Positions 8,964 to 18,545 are shown, numbered from the stretch's first letter. The stretch: DNA of 64,000 nucleotides from Methyloprofundus sedimenti (GCF_002072955.1 NZ_LPUF01000003.1:62001-126000), one strand, 5' to 3'. A program made the numbers and translations. Notes: generated from the sequence alone by a model not told the origin.

Positions 8964-10265
8964 CTAGAATTTCTGACCAGAACACTTTTTAGTATTGGTA
9001 TTGTAATTACCGCAATTAATAGGTGCCGTCCAATCAGCAATGATTGGCTTACTTTCCGGTAAAAAGTCAGACCAGGCATCCCCTTTTATTAAAGTATTGG
9101 TTTGCCATACGGTTAATAATTGACCGTCTTCCTGAATTTCACCAATTAGCACTGGCTTGCTAATATGATGATTCGGTAACATTTGCGCAACACCGCCCGT
9201 TAAGTTAGGGAATTTCATACCGATTATCGCTTTTTGTACCGCATCAGCATCAGTCGTACCTGCTTTCTCAACCGCCTTGACCCACATATTGAAGCCGATG
9301 TAATGCGCCTCCATTGGATCATTAGTTACGCGCTTAGAGTCTTTAGTGAACTCATGCCATTGCTTGATAAAAGCCGCATTTTTAGTGCTGTCGACACTCA
9401 TAAAATAATTCCAGGCAGCCATATGCCCTACTAAAGGCTTAGTATCCATACCTGACAACTCTTCTTCACCTACCGAGAACGCCACTACTGGAATATCTTC
9501 AGCTGACACACCCTGATTACCTAACTCTTTGTAGAATGGAATATTAGCATCACCATTAATTGTGGAAACTACTGCTGTTTTCTTACCTGCAGAACCAAAC
9601 TTTTTAATATCAGATACGATACTTTGCCATTCTGAATGGCCAAATGGCGTATAGTTGATCATGATGTCTTCTTGTTTGACACCTTTAGATTTCAAATACG
9701 CTTCTAATATTTTGTTGGTTGTACGTGGATAAACATAATCCGTTCCAGCCAGGACCCAACGCTCAACTTTGATGTCATTCATTAAATAATCAAGCGCTGG
9801 AATCGCTTGTTGATTAGGCGCAGCCCCTGTGTAAAACACATTTTTAGACGATTCTTCACCTTCATATTGAACCGGATAAAACAAGATGCCGTTTAACTCT
9901 TCAATAACAGGTAAGACTGATTTACGCGAAACAGATGTCCAGCAACCAAAAATAACAGCAACCTTATCTTTAGTAATTAATTCCCGTGCTTTTTCAGCAA
10001 ATAGAGGCCAGTTTGATGCGGGATCAACCACCACTGCTTCTAATTTTTTACCTAATAAGCCCCCTTTTTTATTTTGCTCTTCAATCAGCATCAACATAGT
10101 GTCTTTTAATGTTGTTTCACTGATCGCCATCGTGCCAGAAAGAGAGTGCAGAACACCTACCTTAATAGTTTCTTCAGCACTCTGTGCTGTTGTGCATATA
10201 CCTGCCAATAGAATCAGTGCTGAGAAAACACTGGTTAAGCCTGTTTTATGTAAAATATTTTTCAT
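8964..10265 (-). CDS. urtA: Urea ABC transporter substrate-binding protein UrtA
   Basis: Periplasmic urea-binding protein, 433 aa. It has a signal peptide ending near TTAQSAEE, then IKVGVLHSLSGTMAISE, the conserved start of UrtA. Other family stretches are IFGCWTSVSRKSVLPV, LFYPVQYEGEE, VLAGTDYVYPRTTNKI and the C-terminal MLPNHHISKPVLIGEI. It is the second gene of the transcript, after the porin. Confidence 0.96.
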   Translation of the reverse strand: MKNILHKTGLTSVFSALILLAGICTTAQSAEETIKVGVLHSLSGTMAISETTLKDTMLMLIEEQNKKGGLLGKKLEAVVVDPASNWPLFAEKARELITKDKVAVIFGCWTSVSRKSVLPVIEELNGILFYPVQYEGEESSKNVFYTGAAPNQQAIPALDYLMNDIKVERWVLAGTDYVYPRTTNKILEAYLKSKGVKQEDIMINYTPFGHSEWQSIVSDIKKFGSAGKKTAVVSTINGDANIPFYKELGNQGVSAEDIPVVAFSVGEEELSGMDTKPLVGHMAAWNYFMSVDSTKNAAFIKQWHEFTKDSKRVTNDPMEAHYIGFNMWVKAVEKAGTTDADAVQKAIIGMKFPNLTGGVAQMLPNHHISKPVLIGEIQEDGQLLTVWQTNTLIKGDAWSDFLPESKPIIADWTAPINCGNYNTNTKKCSGQKF

Positions 10266-10291
10266 GTTGAATTCCTGAATAATTTAAAAAA

Positions 10292-11521
10292 CTAGATTTG
10301 AAATTGAAAACCTAAAGTGATGGCATTTATATTTTCGCCTGAAGCATCTGACGTATAATCAGTCCCCATGCTCAACAAATCCCCATATTGCCAGCTTAGA
10401 GCAATCAATGCATTATGCCCGTCAATTACATAGTTGACGCCCACTTCGACCTGGTCCCGATCTGCACTAGTAGTCGGGTAAACACCTACGTAACGAACAT
10501 AAGGTTGAAACTGCCCGATCCATACTTCTTGCGGAAGTAGAAACATCGCGCTAACATCAAAAGAATTACCCTCAAACATACCAAATCCTCCACCTGCATC
10601 ACGTGAAGCCTGGCTATATCCATCAGTAATATCGTAATTTTTATATTCACCATTAAAAGTAAAAACCCCATAATCTTCAGGTAAGACTTTTTCTAACAAT
10701 AAGTCGACAGACGTGCCACGAAAATTACCAGGATCTGTTTCTATACCTGCCCCTGTTTTTTGATACTGATTAGAAATACCTAGGGTAAGAATATCACCAG
10801 CTTTACCATAGTAAGTACCTGAGGTGTAGTAACCCGGATTTTCCTCAATTCCCCAGAACATATATTCAAACCGTTGGGCATACAGGATGTTATTCGCCTG
10901 ATTTGCCCCGCCTCTTAAACCGCGGAAAAAACCGACTGCATAATGCAAACGCTGGTCAAAAAACTCGCCCCAGATTGTCCCCCCGTCATCACGCCCATAT
11001 GAACCGGCAGAGGTACCATTATCCTGAATAACTGTATTAAAATCCGCGGGATCAAAAGGTGTACCCAGGTTAAAAGTATTGTAGATAGGATTGTAAAAAG
11101 GTCCGTTCATCTCCCTGCGTTCAGCAGGAACCAACATCCTACCGACCCAAACATTAAACATAGGGTCTATTTCAAATTTACCAATCGCATCGAGTACCCG
11201 TACTTCGCCACCGTTACCACAGGTCTGACAATCAGTGTTAAATTCAATTTTTATATATTTATGTAACTGCGCATTCAAATACAAACGCATATTGTCCAGA
11301 TTAAAATTATTTGACCAGTCACCATTAGGAGATGCTCCTTCAACAGCTCTGAAGCTGGTTCTTAATCCAGCGCCAATACTCAGCCATTTGGTATCGTCAA
11401 TTTTAAATGTCGCACCAGCCTGACTTACCGGTGCATAAGTAAATGCGACGGCAGCTAATGCTAAGGCAGGTAACAAACTGCTAGCCTGCTTTACCGCGCT
11501 TTGTTGTATAAAACCACTCAT
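10292..11521 (-). CDS. Outer-membrane porin, phosphate-selective-porin-like
   Basis: Predicted 409-aa beta-barrel porin. A hydrophobic N-terminal segment (SSLLPALALAAVAFTYAPVS) with AxA-like end QAGA is a signal peptide. The rest alternates short aromatic-rich strands and ends in GFQFQI, the terminal aromatic pattern of outer-membrane proteins. WVGRMLVPAERREMNGPFYN and the LYLNAQLHKYIKIEFNTD stretch resemble OprO/OprP-type porins. It is the first gene before urtA, so it may let urea through the outer membrane; that role is inferred. Confidence 0.75.
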   Translation of the reverse strand: MSGFIQQSAVKQASSLLPALALAAVAFTYAPVSQAGATFKIDDTKWLSIGAGLRTSFRAVEGASPNGDWSNNFNLDNMRLYLNAQLHKYIKIEFNTDCQTCGNGGEVRVLDAIGKFEIDPMFNVWVGRMLVPAERREMNGPFYNPIYNTFNLGTPFDPADFNTVIQDNGTSAGSYGRDDGGTIWGEFFDQRLHYAVGFFRGLRGGANQANNILYAQRFEYMFWGIEENPGYYTSGTYYGKAGDILTLGISNQYQKTGAGIETDPGNFRGTSVDLLLEKVLPEDYGVFTFNGEYKNYDITDGYSQASRDAGGGFGMFEGNSFDVSAMFLLPQEVWIGQFQPYVRYVGVYPTTSADRDQVEVGVNYVIDGHNALIALSWQYGDLLSMGTDYTSDASGENINAITLGFQFQI

Positions 11522-11564
11522 GTTAAAAGCCTCTCTTGATAAATATAAAGCTATGATTACAATG

Positions 11565-11585
11565 GCACCGCGTTAACATTGGTGC
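11565..11585. promoter_or_regulatory. Inverted repeat GCACC-N11-GGTGC upstream of the urea operon
   Basis: The 217-bp gap between the porin (minus) and the lipoprotein gene (plus) holds GCACC...GGTGC with an 11-nt spacer, centred about 55 bp from the porin start. NtrC sites share GCACC/GGTGC halves but with a shorter spacer, so this is only suggestive. No convincing sigma-54 promoter was seen beside it. Confidence 0.3.
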
Positions 11586-11738
11586 AGCCAGGAAATTTGG
11601 CATGTGGCATTATGGTTATATGAAAAAATCAGGACAATGCGCCATATGACTAATCAGTTAAATGACGTATATCAAATGACATACTGGTCAGTTATATTGT
11701 TTCATTGATAAAAAACGCAAATAAGGAATTAAACTTCT

Positions 11739-12755
11739 ATGTATGACTCTATCCACTTGTCCGGCCTAAAGAGAACATTCTTTTTATCAATCCTCATTAT
11801 TTCCTTAGCAGCCTGTACGACGACAACCTTTAAGAATGCTCACCCTATAGACCCTGCTCAAGTCAGTAAAATTCAGTTCCGATTTGTTAATCGCTCTGAA
11901 TCTTTGGGAAAGTCTTTACCGTCTGCTGACATTGCCCAGCGGGTAGCAGCAAACCTTGTCCATGTGGGCTATCAAATATCAACAGAAAATAACTCACTCT
12001 ATAGCCATGATTTAACAGCCGAAATCGGTACGACTAAAATCAGTTCGACACCCGTAGGCTTTTCATTTTCTTCAGGAGATTCAGACCCACGCGGCAGAAA
12101 CTTCCAAAAAGCCAATGTATTACCTATAACATGCACACTTACCTCCAGGGGCCCGGAAAATAATCAAGTGGAATATAGTTTGGACTTTGCCAATAAAAAA
12201 TTTTTGCATTATGAACAACAGCCAGATGAGCAAACAAAACTTATTGCTCTACTGGTTGATGATATAAGTACCACCTGCTTTAATTTACTGAGTAATTTAA
12301 AAATCAAAACACAAACGCGCAACAGCATGAGTTTAATTCCCCGCGCAACCCGTCAGAAATATGTGAGTCCTGAACCGGCCCCAAGCCCTGAATATAAGGC
12401 GCCTGACAGCCCGACTCCAAATGCAGAGAGTCAAAATACTGATAGTCCGGCTATAGGCTCTAATGCAGCAAGTCAATATCCTGAAAGCACAAATCCAGAG
12501 CCAAGCCCTGAACAGCAAAACGGTGCTACTCCCGTTCCAGACACAGAAAACCAGCCCGTTGCTACACCAACTCCTGAAAACACACTGGAATCAAGCTGGA
12601 TGCCATCATTCATAATCGTCAATGATGCCCTCGGAGAAGATGCAAATGGCTTATCCGCTGATGAGGTACCCAATAGCAATCATCACAGAAAGCAAATTAT
12701 CATTCACAACGAAGGTACTCCGGTGATTCTGGAAATGGGCTATGACCGAAGATAG
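11739..12755 (+). CDS. Lipoprotein of unknown function with Pro/Glu/Ser-rich C-terminal half
   Basis: The 338-aa product has a lipobox (ILIISLAAC, Cys near residue 26) after a basic N-terminus, so it should be a membrane-anchored lipoprotein. Residues about 35-190 look folded (DPAQVSKIQFRFVNRSESLG). Residues about 205-280 are a low-complexity stretch with repeated SPEYKAPDSPTP-like and PEPSPEQQNG-like segments, probably a flexible linker through the periplasm. It is divergent from the urea operon and precedes the kinase. Function is not recognised. Confidence 0.7.
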   Translation: MYDSIHLSGLKRTFFLSILIISLAACTTTTFKNAHPIDPAQVSKIQFRFVNRSESLGKSLPSADIAQRVAANLVHVGYQISTENNSLYSHDLTAEIGTTKISSTPVGFSFSSGDSDPRGRNFQKANVLPITCTLTSRGPENNQVEYSLDFANKKFLHYEQQPDEQTKLIALLVDDISTTCFNLLSNLKIKTQTRNSMSLIPRATRQKYVSPEPAPSPEYKAPDSPTPNAESQNTDSPAIGSNAASQYPESTNPEPSPEQQNGATPVPDTENQPVATPTPENTLESSWMPSFIIVNDALGEDANGLSADEVPNSNHHRKQIIIHNEGTPVILEMGYDRR

Positions 12756-12896
12756 TTACTACATTGGTGTAAACTGTTAGGGAGCAAAAAAGCTTAAGCT
12801 TTTTACTAGTAATAATCACAATAGCCTGTTTAATACATACCTGGTTATTCATGAAAAAATCTAACACTAAATGTAGATTAAACAAACATTGTCACT

Positions 12897-15800
12897 ATGA
12901 GTACAACAGTTCATCAAAGCATCACTAAAATTCGTCGTGACTATAACTCCTGGGTTGCTAATGAAACGATGGAAGACTATGCGCTACGTTTTGCACCTAG
13001 ATCTTTCCGTAAATGGTCCGAGTTTCAAGTTGCCAGCACCGCATTTGGGTCTACTTCATTTCTGGTGCTGGAAGCGATCGGTGGTTTTTTATCTCTACAC
13101 TATGGATTCACTAACGCATTTTGGGCCATCATTATTGTTGGCCTGATAATTTTTATTATCAGCTTTCCCATCAGTTATTATGCCGCTCGCTATAGTATCG
13201 ACATCGACCTGCTTACCCGTAGCGCAGGTTTCGGGTACTTCGGTTCAACCCTTACTTCACTGATTTACGCCTCGTTCACTTTTACTCTATTTGCGCTCGA
13301 AGCCTCAATCATGTCGCAGGCTATCGAACTGTATTTTGCTATCCCCATTGCCTGGGCACACCTTATTAGCGCCATTATTGTTATTCCCCTGGTAACCTTT
13401 GGCATCACCACCATTAGTCGACTACAGTTGTGGACCCAGCCGCTATGGTTATTGTTGTTGTTTATCCCTTATTTCGCCGTCATCACCCGCGAACCTGAAG
13501 CTTTATTAACTGCAAAAGCCTATTTTGGTATCGCCGCAAGTGGTCAAGGATTTAATTGGCTGTTATTTGGTAGTGCCACAACCATTGCTTTTTCGATGGT
13601 CGCGCAAATCGGAGAACAAGTTGATTTCTTACGCTTTATGCCCGAGAAAAACGCTACAAACCGCTTTCGCTGGTGGACAGCCACTATTGTTGCTGGCCCG
13701 GGCTGGATTGTGTTTGGTGTCGCTCGGCAATTAGGTGGAGCCATGCTGGCTCATTTAGCGATTAATAAAGGCGTTTCACTGGCTCACGCCCATGAACCAA
13801 CGCAAATGTATTTCGTTGCCTACAGCACCTTAATTGATAATGCCGATATTGCTCTAGGCATCACCACCTTATTTGTTATCATTTCTCAAATTAAAATCAA
13901 TGTCACCAATGCTTATGCCGGTTCGTTAGCATGGTCAAATTTTTTCTCTCGTATCACTCATAGTCATCCAGGACGCGTTATCTGGTTAATCTTTAATGTG
14001 TCTATCGCCTTATTATTAATGGAATTTGGCGTATTTGGTGCACTGGAGAAAGTATTAGGGTTGTTTTCTAATATTACCATCGCATGGATTAGCGTCGTTG
14101 CAGCTGAATTGCTTATTAATAAGCCACTGGGACTCAGCCCCAAAATAATTGAATTTAAACGCGCCTATCTACCCGACTTAAACCCGGTCGGACTGATTGC
14201 AACCTTTCTTGCTTCGTTAATTTCAATCTTAACGTATTTAGGCCTATTCGGTGACTACGCCCAGGCATTTTCAGCATTTATCTCTTTAGGACTGGCCTTC
14301 ATACTAACGCCTAGTATTGCCTGCTTTACTAGCTACAGGCATTACCTCGCCCGCGCCAGACATTACAAACACGAGATTGTTCAACGACAATGCTGTATTT
14401 GCGAAAATAGTTTTGAGCATGAAGACATTGCTTTTTGCCCTGCTTACCAAGGGAGTATTTGCTCATTATGCTGTACGCTTGATGCACGCTGTTTAGACCA
14501 GTGCAAACCAGGCGCTAGACTGAACGATTACTTAGAAAATTTTGCTGAATACTTATTACCAAAGCAAATGCGCCTAGAGGCAAAACTAAGGCTTTTACGC
14601 TTCACGTTGTTGTTTGTATTTTTAAGCACTCTAACCAGCATCTTTATCTGCATCATCTATTATCAGGATTTGCTCATCGCAGAAACTTATCCGCCTTCGT
14701 TTGATTTATTATTTGAAAATTTCATCAAAGTTTACTCTTCACTACTGGTATTTATTGGTTTATGTACCTGGTGGTTAGTTTTAAATGGCGAGAGCAGACA
14801 GGTTGCACACGAAGAGATGGCAAAACAAACGCAGCGTTTATTAATGGAAATAGAACAACACAAAATAACCGATGCAAAATTACAACAGGCCATGCAAGCC
14901 GCAGACAATGCCAATAGTGCTAAAAGTCGATTTCTCAGCAATATGAGTCACGAAATTCGCACCCCTCTAAATTGCATTGTTGGCTACTCTCATATCCTCC
15001 ATAAAGACCCCTTAATACCTGAACACCGACTTGAGGCTGTGGAAATACTCAAACGCAGTGGCGAACATTTGTCCTCACTCATTGAAGATATTTTAGATAT
15101 CGCAGGTATAGAAGCCCGCAAGTTTGATCTACGTTATGAACCGCTTAATTTTCCTGAATTTATAGATCATCTGGTTAGTATTTATAGTGCTTTATCTGAA
15201 GACAAAGGGCTGCTATTTCGCTGCCAGATAGCTGACCCTTTACCACAGAAAATTCGTGGTGATGAAAAGCGCATCAGGCAGGTGCTGATTAACTTACTCA
15301 ATAATGCTGTTAAATTCACCTCTACTGGTGAAATAGTTTTACGTATAAATTACCGCAGTGAAGTGGCCACCTTTCAGATTATTGATAGCGGTGAAGGAAT
15401 TGAGACACAGAATATTGAAGAGATATTTCTGCCTTTTATTCGTTTAAGTCAATCAACGGGCAATGCGGTTGATGGTAGTGGTTTAGGACTCACTATCAGT
15501 AAAATTTTAACTGAACTGATGGGTGGCGAGTTAACGGTAAGCAGTGAAAAGGGCAAGGGCTCTATATTTACCGTTCGACTTTTGCTGCCTAATCTAAAAG
15601 ATGTTATTGACATTCCTGAAGAGGAAAATATAGTAGGCTTTCAAGGAAAAACTAGAAAAATATTAGTTGTTGACGATCAATATGAACAGCGCAACCTGAT
15701 AGTTTCCTTGCTTGGACCTTTAGGGTTCCATGTTGAAAATTCTGAATCAGGTGAACAATGCCTAAGCAAAGTCCCTGATTTTATGCCCGATCTTATCTTG

Positions 15801-16271
15801 CTTGATTTAGCCATGAGCGGCCTATGCGGCATAGAGACAGCACGCCAATTACGCGAACAAAATTATCGTATGCCTATTATTGTATTAAGTGCCAATGCCT
15901 ATCCTTCCGATCGACAAGCCGCCATAAAAGCAGGCAGTAATGACTTTTTATCGAAACCGCTAAAAATGCAGGACTTACTGAGCAAACTAAAACTGCATCT
16001 ATCACTGAATTGGATTTACCAAGGCAACAAAACACATCAATCCATTATCACCACAACCGCGCCCATGATCATACCTCCTCCCAATATTATTAATGACTTG
16101 ATTCAGTTTGTACGTATTGGTGATTTGCTGGGCCTCAAACAAGAACTGAATGAGTTAATTAAATCAGACTCCGGTTATCAGGCTTTTGCTCTGCGAATTA
16201 GAACATTAGCCACTGAATTTCGTATTGGAGAAATAAAAAAAATACTTAACGTCCAAAATGATACGCATTAA
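12897..16271 (+). CDS. Hybrid sensor histidine kinase with N-terminal NCS1 permease-like domain
   Basis: An unusual 1124-aa fusion. Residues about 1-470 resemble NCS1 nucleobase/allantoin/hydantoin permeases (FAPRSFRKWSEFQVASTAFG, many membrane segments). A Cys-rich segment about residues 497-540 has CCICENS and CSLCC spacing that could bind metal. Two further membrane segments (about 560-635) precede a HisKA domain (SNMSHEIRTPLN, His685), an HATPase domain (INLLNNAVKFT, DSGEGIE, GSGLGLTI) and a receiver domain (KILVVDDQ, LLDLAM, Asp970). The last 80 residues are unassigned, possibly Hpt-like but without a clear His motif. Divergence from the urea operon suggests it senses urea or a related amide; that is inference. 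Confidence 0.88.
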   Translation: MSTTVHQSITKIRRDYNSWVANETMEDYALRFAPRSFRKWSEFQVASTAFGSTSFLVLEAIGGFLSLHYGFTNAFWAIIIVGLIIFIISFPISYYAARYSIDIDLLTRSAGFGYFGSTLTSLIYASFTFTLFALEASIMSQAIELYFAIPIAWAHLISAIIVIPLVTFGITTISRLQLWTQPLWLLLLFIPYFAVITREPEALLTAKAYFGIAASGQGFNWLLFGSATTIAFSMVAQIGEQVDFLRFMPEKNATNRFRWWTATIVAGPGWIVFGVARQLGGAMLAHLAINKGVSLAHAHEPTQMYFVAYSTLIDNADIALGITTLFVIISQIKINVTNAYAGSLAWSNFFSRITHSHPGRVIWLIFNVSIALLLMEFGVFGALEKVLGLFSNITIAWISVVAAELLINKPLGLSPKIIEFKRAYLPDLNPVGLIATFLASLISILTYLGLFGDYAQAFSAFISLGLAFILTPSIACFTSYRHYLARARHYKHEIVQRQCCICENSFEHEDIAFCPAYQGSICSLCCTLDARCLDQCKPGARLNDYLENFAEYLLPKQMRLEAKLRLLRFTLLFVFLSTLTSIFICIIYYQDLLIAETYPPSFDLLFENFIKVYSSLLVFIGLCTWWLVLNGESRQVAHEEMAKQTQRLLMEIEQHKITDAKLQQAMQAADNANSAKSRFLSNMSHEIRTPLNCIVGYSHILHKDPLIPEHRLEAVEILKRSGEHLSSLIEDILDIAGIEARKFDLRYEPLNFPEFIDHLVSIYSALSEDKGLLFRCQIADPLPQKIRGDEKRIRQVLINLLNNAVKFTSTGEIVLRINYRSEVATFQIIDSGEGIETQNIEEIFLPFIRLSQSTGNAVDGSGLGLTISKILTELMGGELTVSSEKGKGSIFTVRLLLPNLKDVIDIPEEENIVGFQGKTRKILVVDDQYEQRNLIVSLLGPLGFHVENSESGEQCLSKVPDFMPDLILLDLAMSGLCGIETARQLREQNYRMPIIVLSANAYPSDRQAAIKAGSNDFLSKPLKMQDLLSKLKLHLSLNWIYQGNKTHQSIITTTAPMIIPPPNIINDLIQFVRIGDLLGLKQELNELIKSDSGYQAFALRIRTLATEFRIGEIKKILNVQNDTH

Positions 16272-16340
16272 ATATCCTCAGAAAACTTACTCAGTTTTAT
16301 GACAACTTAATCCTATCGCCCGACAACGAAAAATCATCTA

Positions 16341-17303
16341 ATGAAGAATACTAACTACGATACTCAAACGCATAACGGCACCATTTTAATCGTTGATGAT
16401 ACGCCTGCAAACCTGGCCGTGCTATCCGACATACTCTCAGAATCAAACTATCGCATCCTGGTAGCTACTGACGGACTATCTGCTCTGGAACAGATTCAAT
16501 ACCTAAGTCCCGATATTATTTTGCTAGACGTCATGATGCCTGGAATTAATGGCTTTGAAACCTGTCACCAACTTAAAAAAAATCCGTTAACCGCTTTTAT
16601 TCCGATCATCTTTATGACCGGCTTAAGTGACTTAGAGAATTTACTTAGAGGTTTTGATGAAGGCGCAGTCGATTATATAGTCAAACCGATTAGACCTCAC
16701 GAAGTGCTCGCCAGAATCCAGGCTCAATTAGCACAAACTAAAAACTTACGCAGAGCTGAAGACACTTTGGATCAGATTGCTTTTGCTGCGTTAGCCTTCG
16801 ATAACTCAGGTCTGATTACCTGGCTAACTGCAACCGCTGTTAAAGCACTACATGCTTGTATGCCAAATACCGAAACGACAGCTTATGATGTAGGCTGTGG
16901 AGATATTTTACCTAAACAGATCTTGGATCAGGTTAATAGCCGCATCAAAAAAACATCTTCAAATATTGAAACTATCATTAATGATATTCAGGTAGGTAAG
17001 CGTTTTAGCGGAAAAGTAATCCCCTGTCAGCAAATAGGCGAATATCTGCTACTGATCCAGAAAAATGCGCAAGACTGGGATCTTGCTTCCTTGAAATCAT
17101 CTTTCGGACTTACCGCAAGAGAAGCTGAAATCCTTATGTGGATTTCAAGAGGAAAAACTAATAAAGATGTCGGATTAATATTAGATACCAGCCCCAGAAC
17201 AGTTAACAAGCATTTGGAACATATATTTGAAAAACTCGGTGTTCCGACAAGAGCGGCGGCAGTCACTAAAGTCATGAACAATAACACGCTCGGTTTGGTA
17301 TAG
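16341..17303 (+). CDS. LuxR-family response regulator (REC + middle domain + HTH)
   Basis: The 320-aa protein starts with a receiver domain (ILIVDDTPANLAVLSDIL, phospho-acceptor Asp63 in ILLDVMMPG, Lys in YIVKPI). A PAS-like middle segment (AALAFDNSGLITWLTATA, about residues 150-240) follows, then a LuxR/NarL helix-turn-helix (LTAREAEILMWISRGKTNKD). It lies 69 bp after the hybrid kinase in the same direction, so it is the likely partner. Target genes may include the divergent urea operon; not shown by sequence. Confidence 0.88.
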   Translation: MKNTNYDTQTHNGTILIVDDTPANLAVLSDILSESNYRILVATDGLSALEQIQYLSPDIILLDVMMPGINGFETCHQLKKNPLTAFIPIIFMTGLSDLENLLRGFDEGAVDYIVKPIRPHEVLARIQAQLAQTKNLRRAEDTLDQIAFAALAFDNSGLITWLTATAVKALHACMPNTETTAYDVGCGDILPKQILDQVNSRIKKTSSNIETIINDIQVGKRFSGKVIPCQQIGEYLLLIQKNAQDWDLASLKSSFGLTAREAEILMWISRGKTNKDVGLILDTSPRTVNKHLEHIFEKLGVPTRAAAVTKVMNNNTLGLV

Positions 17304-17393
17304 ACCGACTTGCCGATAAAAATACAACTATGTTTTTATATCCTTTTTATATTCATTTCCAACAACATAGTTTCCTCTCTGTCAATAAAAGGC

Positions 17394-17430
17394 AATGCGA
17401 TCATAACTGGCTTCCAGTTGCGGTCGCATT
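17394..17430. terminator. Hairpin between the response regulator and the molbindin gene
   Basis: AATGCGA...AACTGG and CCAGTT...TCGCATT form a long stem with an internal bulge and a 3-nt loop. It lies 3 bp after the molbindin stop, and on the minus strand is followed by GCCTTTTATT, so it may end that transcript. The convergent regulator gene could share it. Confidence 0.55.
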
Positions 17431-17433
17431 ACA

Positions 17434-17871
17434 CTAATCATCACAACCAGCTACAGCCAAAATCACCGCGCCAGCCTTAAAGATAGCAGTAACAGACTGA
17501 CCCTTACGCAAGCCGAGGGTATCGACGCTATCGTTGGTAACGGAGGCGGTAACCTGCTCGCCACCTTTTAGTTCAATATCAACTTCGGTATTGACCGTCC
17601 CGGGCTTGACCACAGCCACTGCGCCTACTAACTGGTTGCGCGCCGAAGTCTGGTAGCCACCAAAATCTGTGACAATAATGACTTGTGAAGCCTTCACCAG
17701 AGCAATGACTTCCTGACCCTTCTTGATTGCCAACTTTTCGACAGATTCCTTGGTAATCGTGGCGACGATGGTATCTCCTCCCTTCAGACCAACATGAACT
17801 TCGGCATTTACCGCGCCGATAAGTACGTCATTAACAGTTCCGGTAAACTGATTACGTGCACTTGCTTTCAT
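17434..17871 (-). CDS. Molybdenum-pterin-binding protein with two Mop/TOBE domains (molbindin)
   Basis: The 145-aa protein is two tandem copies of a 65-70 residue Mop domain. Copy 1 begins SARNQFTGTVNDVLIGAVNA and copy 2 begins SARNQLVGAVAVVKPGTVNT, each followed by a VEKLAIKKGQ / VDTLGLRKGQ element. Such proteins store or buffer molybdate in the cytoplasm. At the edge of a nif cluster it would serve the molybdenum demand of nitrogenase. A similar ModG-like arrangement is known in diazotrophs. Confidence 0.9.
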   Translation of the reverse strand: MKASARNQFTGTVNDVLIGAVNAEVHVGLKGGDTIVATITKESVEKLAIKKGQEVIALVKASQVIIVTDFGGYQTSARNQLVGAVAVVKPGTVNTEVDIELKGGEQVTASVTNDSVDTLGLRKGQSVTAIFKAGAVILAVAGCDD

Positions 17872-18030
17872 ATTAAATACCTCATTTATTAAATTGAAGC
17901 ACTAATAGTACCTCTTTGGTTGTGAAACGATTCTGCGTAATTTTTCCGGGATCAGACTTATTACCCGATTAAAAGTAACAGCAGTTTGTTTTGCAAAATT
18001 ATGCATGTCCTATACTCGAAATTTTTAAGC

Positions 18031-18226
18031 TTACATGCTGCGATGTAAATCAACATACGCCAATCGAGGGATCATATCTTCCAGTTGAAATCATCGATTA
18101 AAGCGATAGCAGAACCCTGCTAAATACTGTGGTAAGTGCTTTTTACCAACGGAATAATAAGTTCCTGCTAAAGCATTTTTTACATTCCCAATCAAGGTAT
18201 TGACCCATTTGAATTCCTCTTGCTAA
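18031..18226 (-). pseudogene. Relic of an IS1595 (ISXO2-like) transposase C-terminus
   Basis: This otherwise empty 370-bp gap reads on the minus strand as EEFKWVNTLIGNVKNALAGT, then YYSVGKKHLPQYLAGFCYRF and NR-stop-FQLEDMIPRLAYVDL. That is the C-terminal end of ISXO2-type transposases (WVNT...GNVKN, HLPRYLAEFCYRFNRRF). An in-frame TGA replaces one Arg and the catalytic part is missing, so it is a dead fragment. The remaining bases of the gap (17872-18030) show nothing recognisable. Confidence 0.7.
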
Positions 18227-18245
18227 TTGACAGTTTGCACCATTT

Positions 18246-18545
18246 TTACAGTTCGAAATGAACACATAAAATGGAAAATACCTGCTCAAGGCTCAGGTTT
18301 TCATTTTCACCTATAATATTGTGAGTAGAGATCGGGTATTTTATATCTACACCATATTTTCCAGGTGCCTGGGCAAAAGTGTAAATATAGGCACTGAGGG
18401 AATTATCATTTCCGAGAAAAATTTCAACTGCCTGATATTGGTCCGGGTGTTCGAGCAAAGAAAAAGTATTTTCCCCATAACGACACACAAGCTCTACAAG
18501 AAAATGTTTAATATTTAAGTCTTTCTCAATGGCCCAAATATTCAT
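18246..18545 (-). CDS. Hypothetical 99-aa protein in the nif accessory cluster
   Basis: No family is recognised. The sequence (MNIWAIEKDLNIKHFLVELV...) lacks signal peptide and membrane segments and mixes acidic and aromatic residues, with a single Cys pair far apart (VCRYGEN, ILCVHFEL). It starts 5 bp after the stop of the RseC-like gene and runs in the same direction, so it is probably the tail of the nif transcript. Confidence 0.55.
   Translation of the reverse strand: MNIWAIEKDLNIKHFLVELVCRYGENTFSLLEHPDQYQAVEIFLGNDNSLSAYIYTFAQAPGKYGVDIKYPISTHNIIGENENLSLEQVFSILCVHFEL

Noticed and set aside
12787-12804. 18-bp palindrome after the lipoprotein gene
   Set aside because: Only AT-rich A/T arms with a GCTTAAGC centre; too weak to call a terminator and no clear loop.
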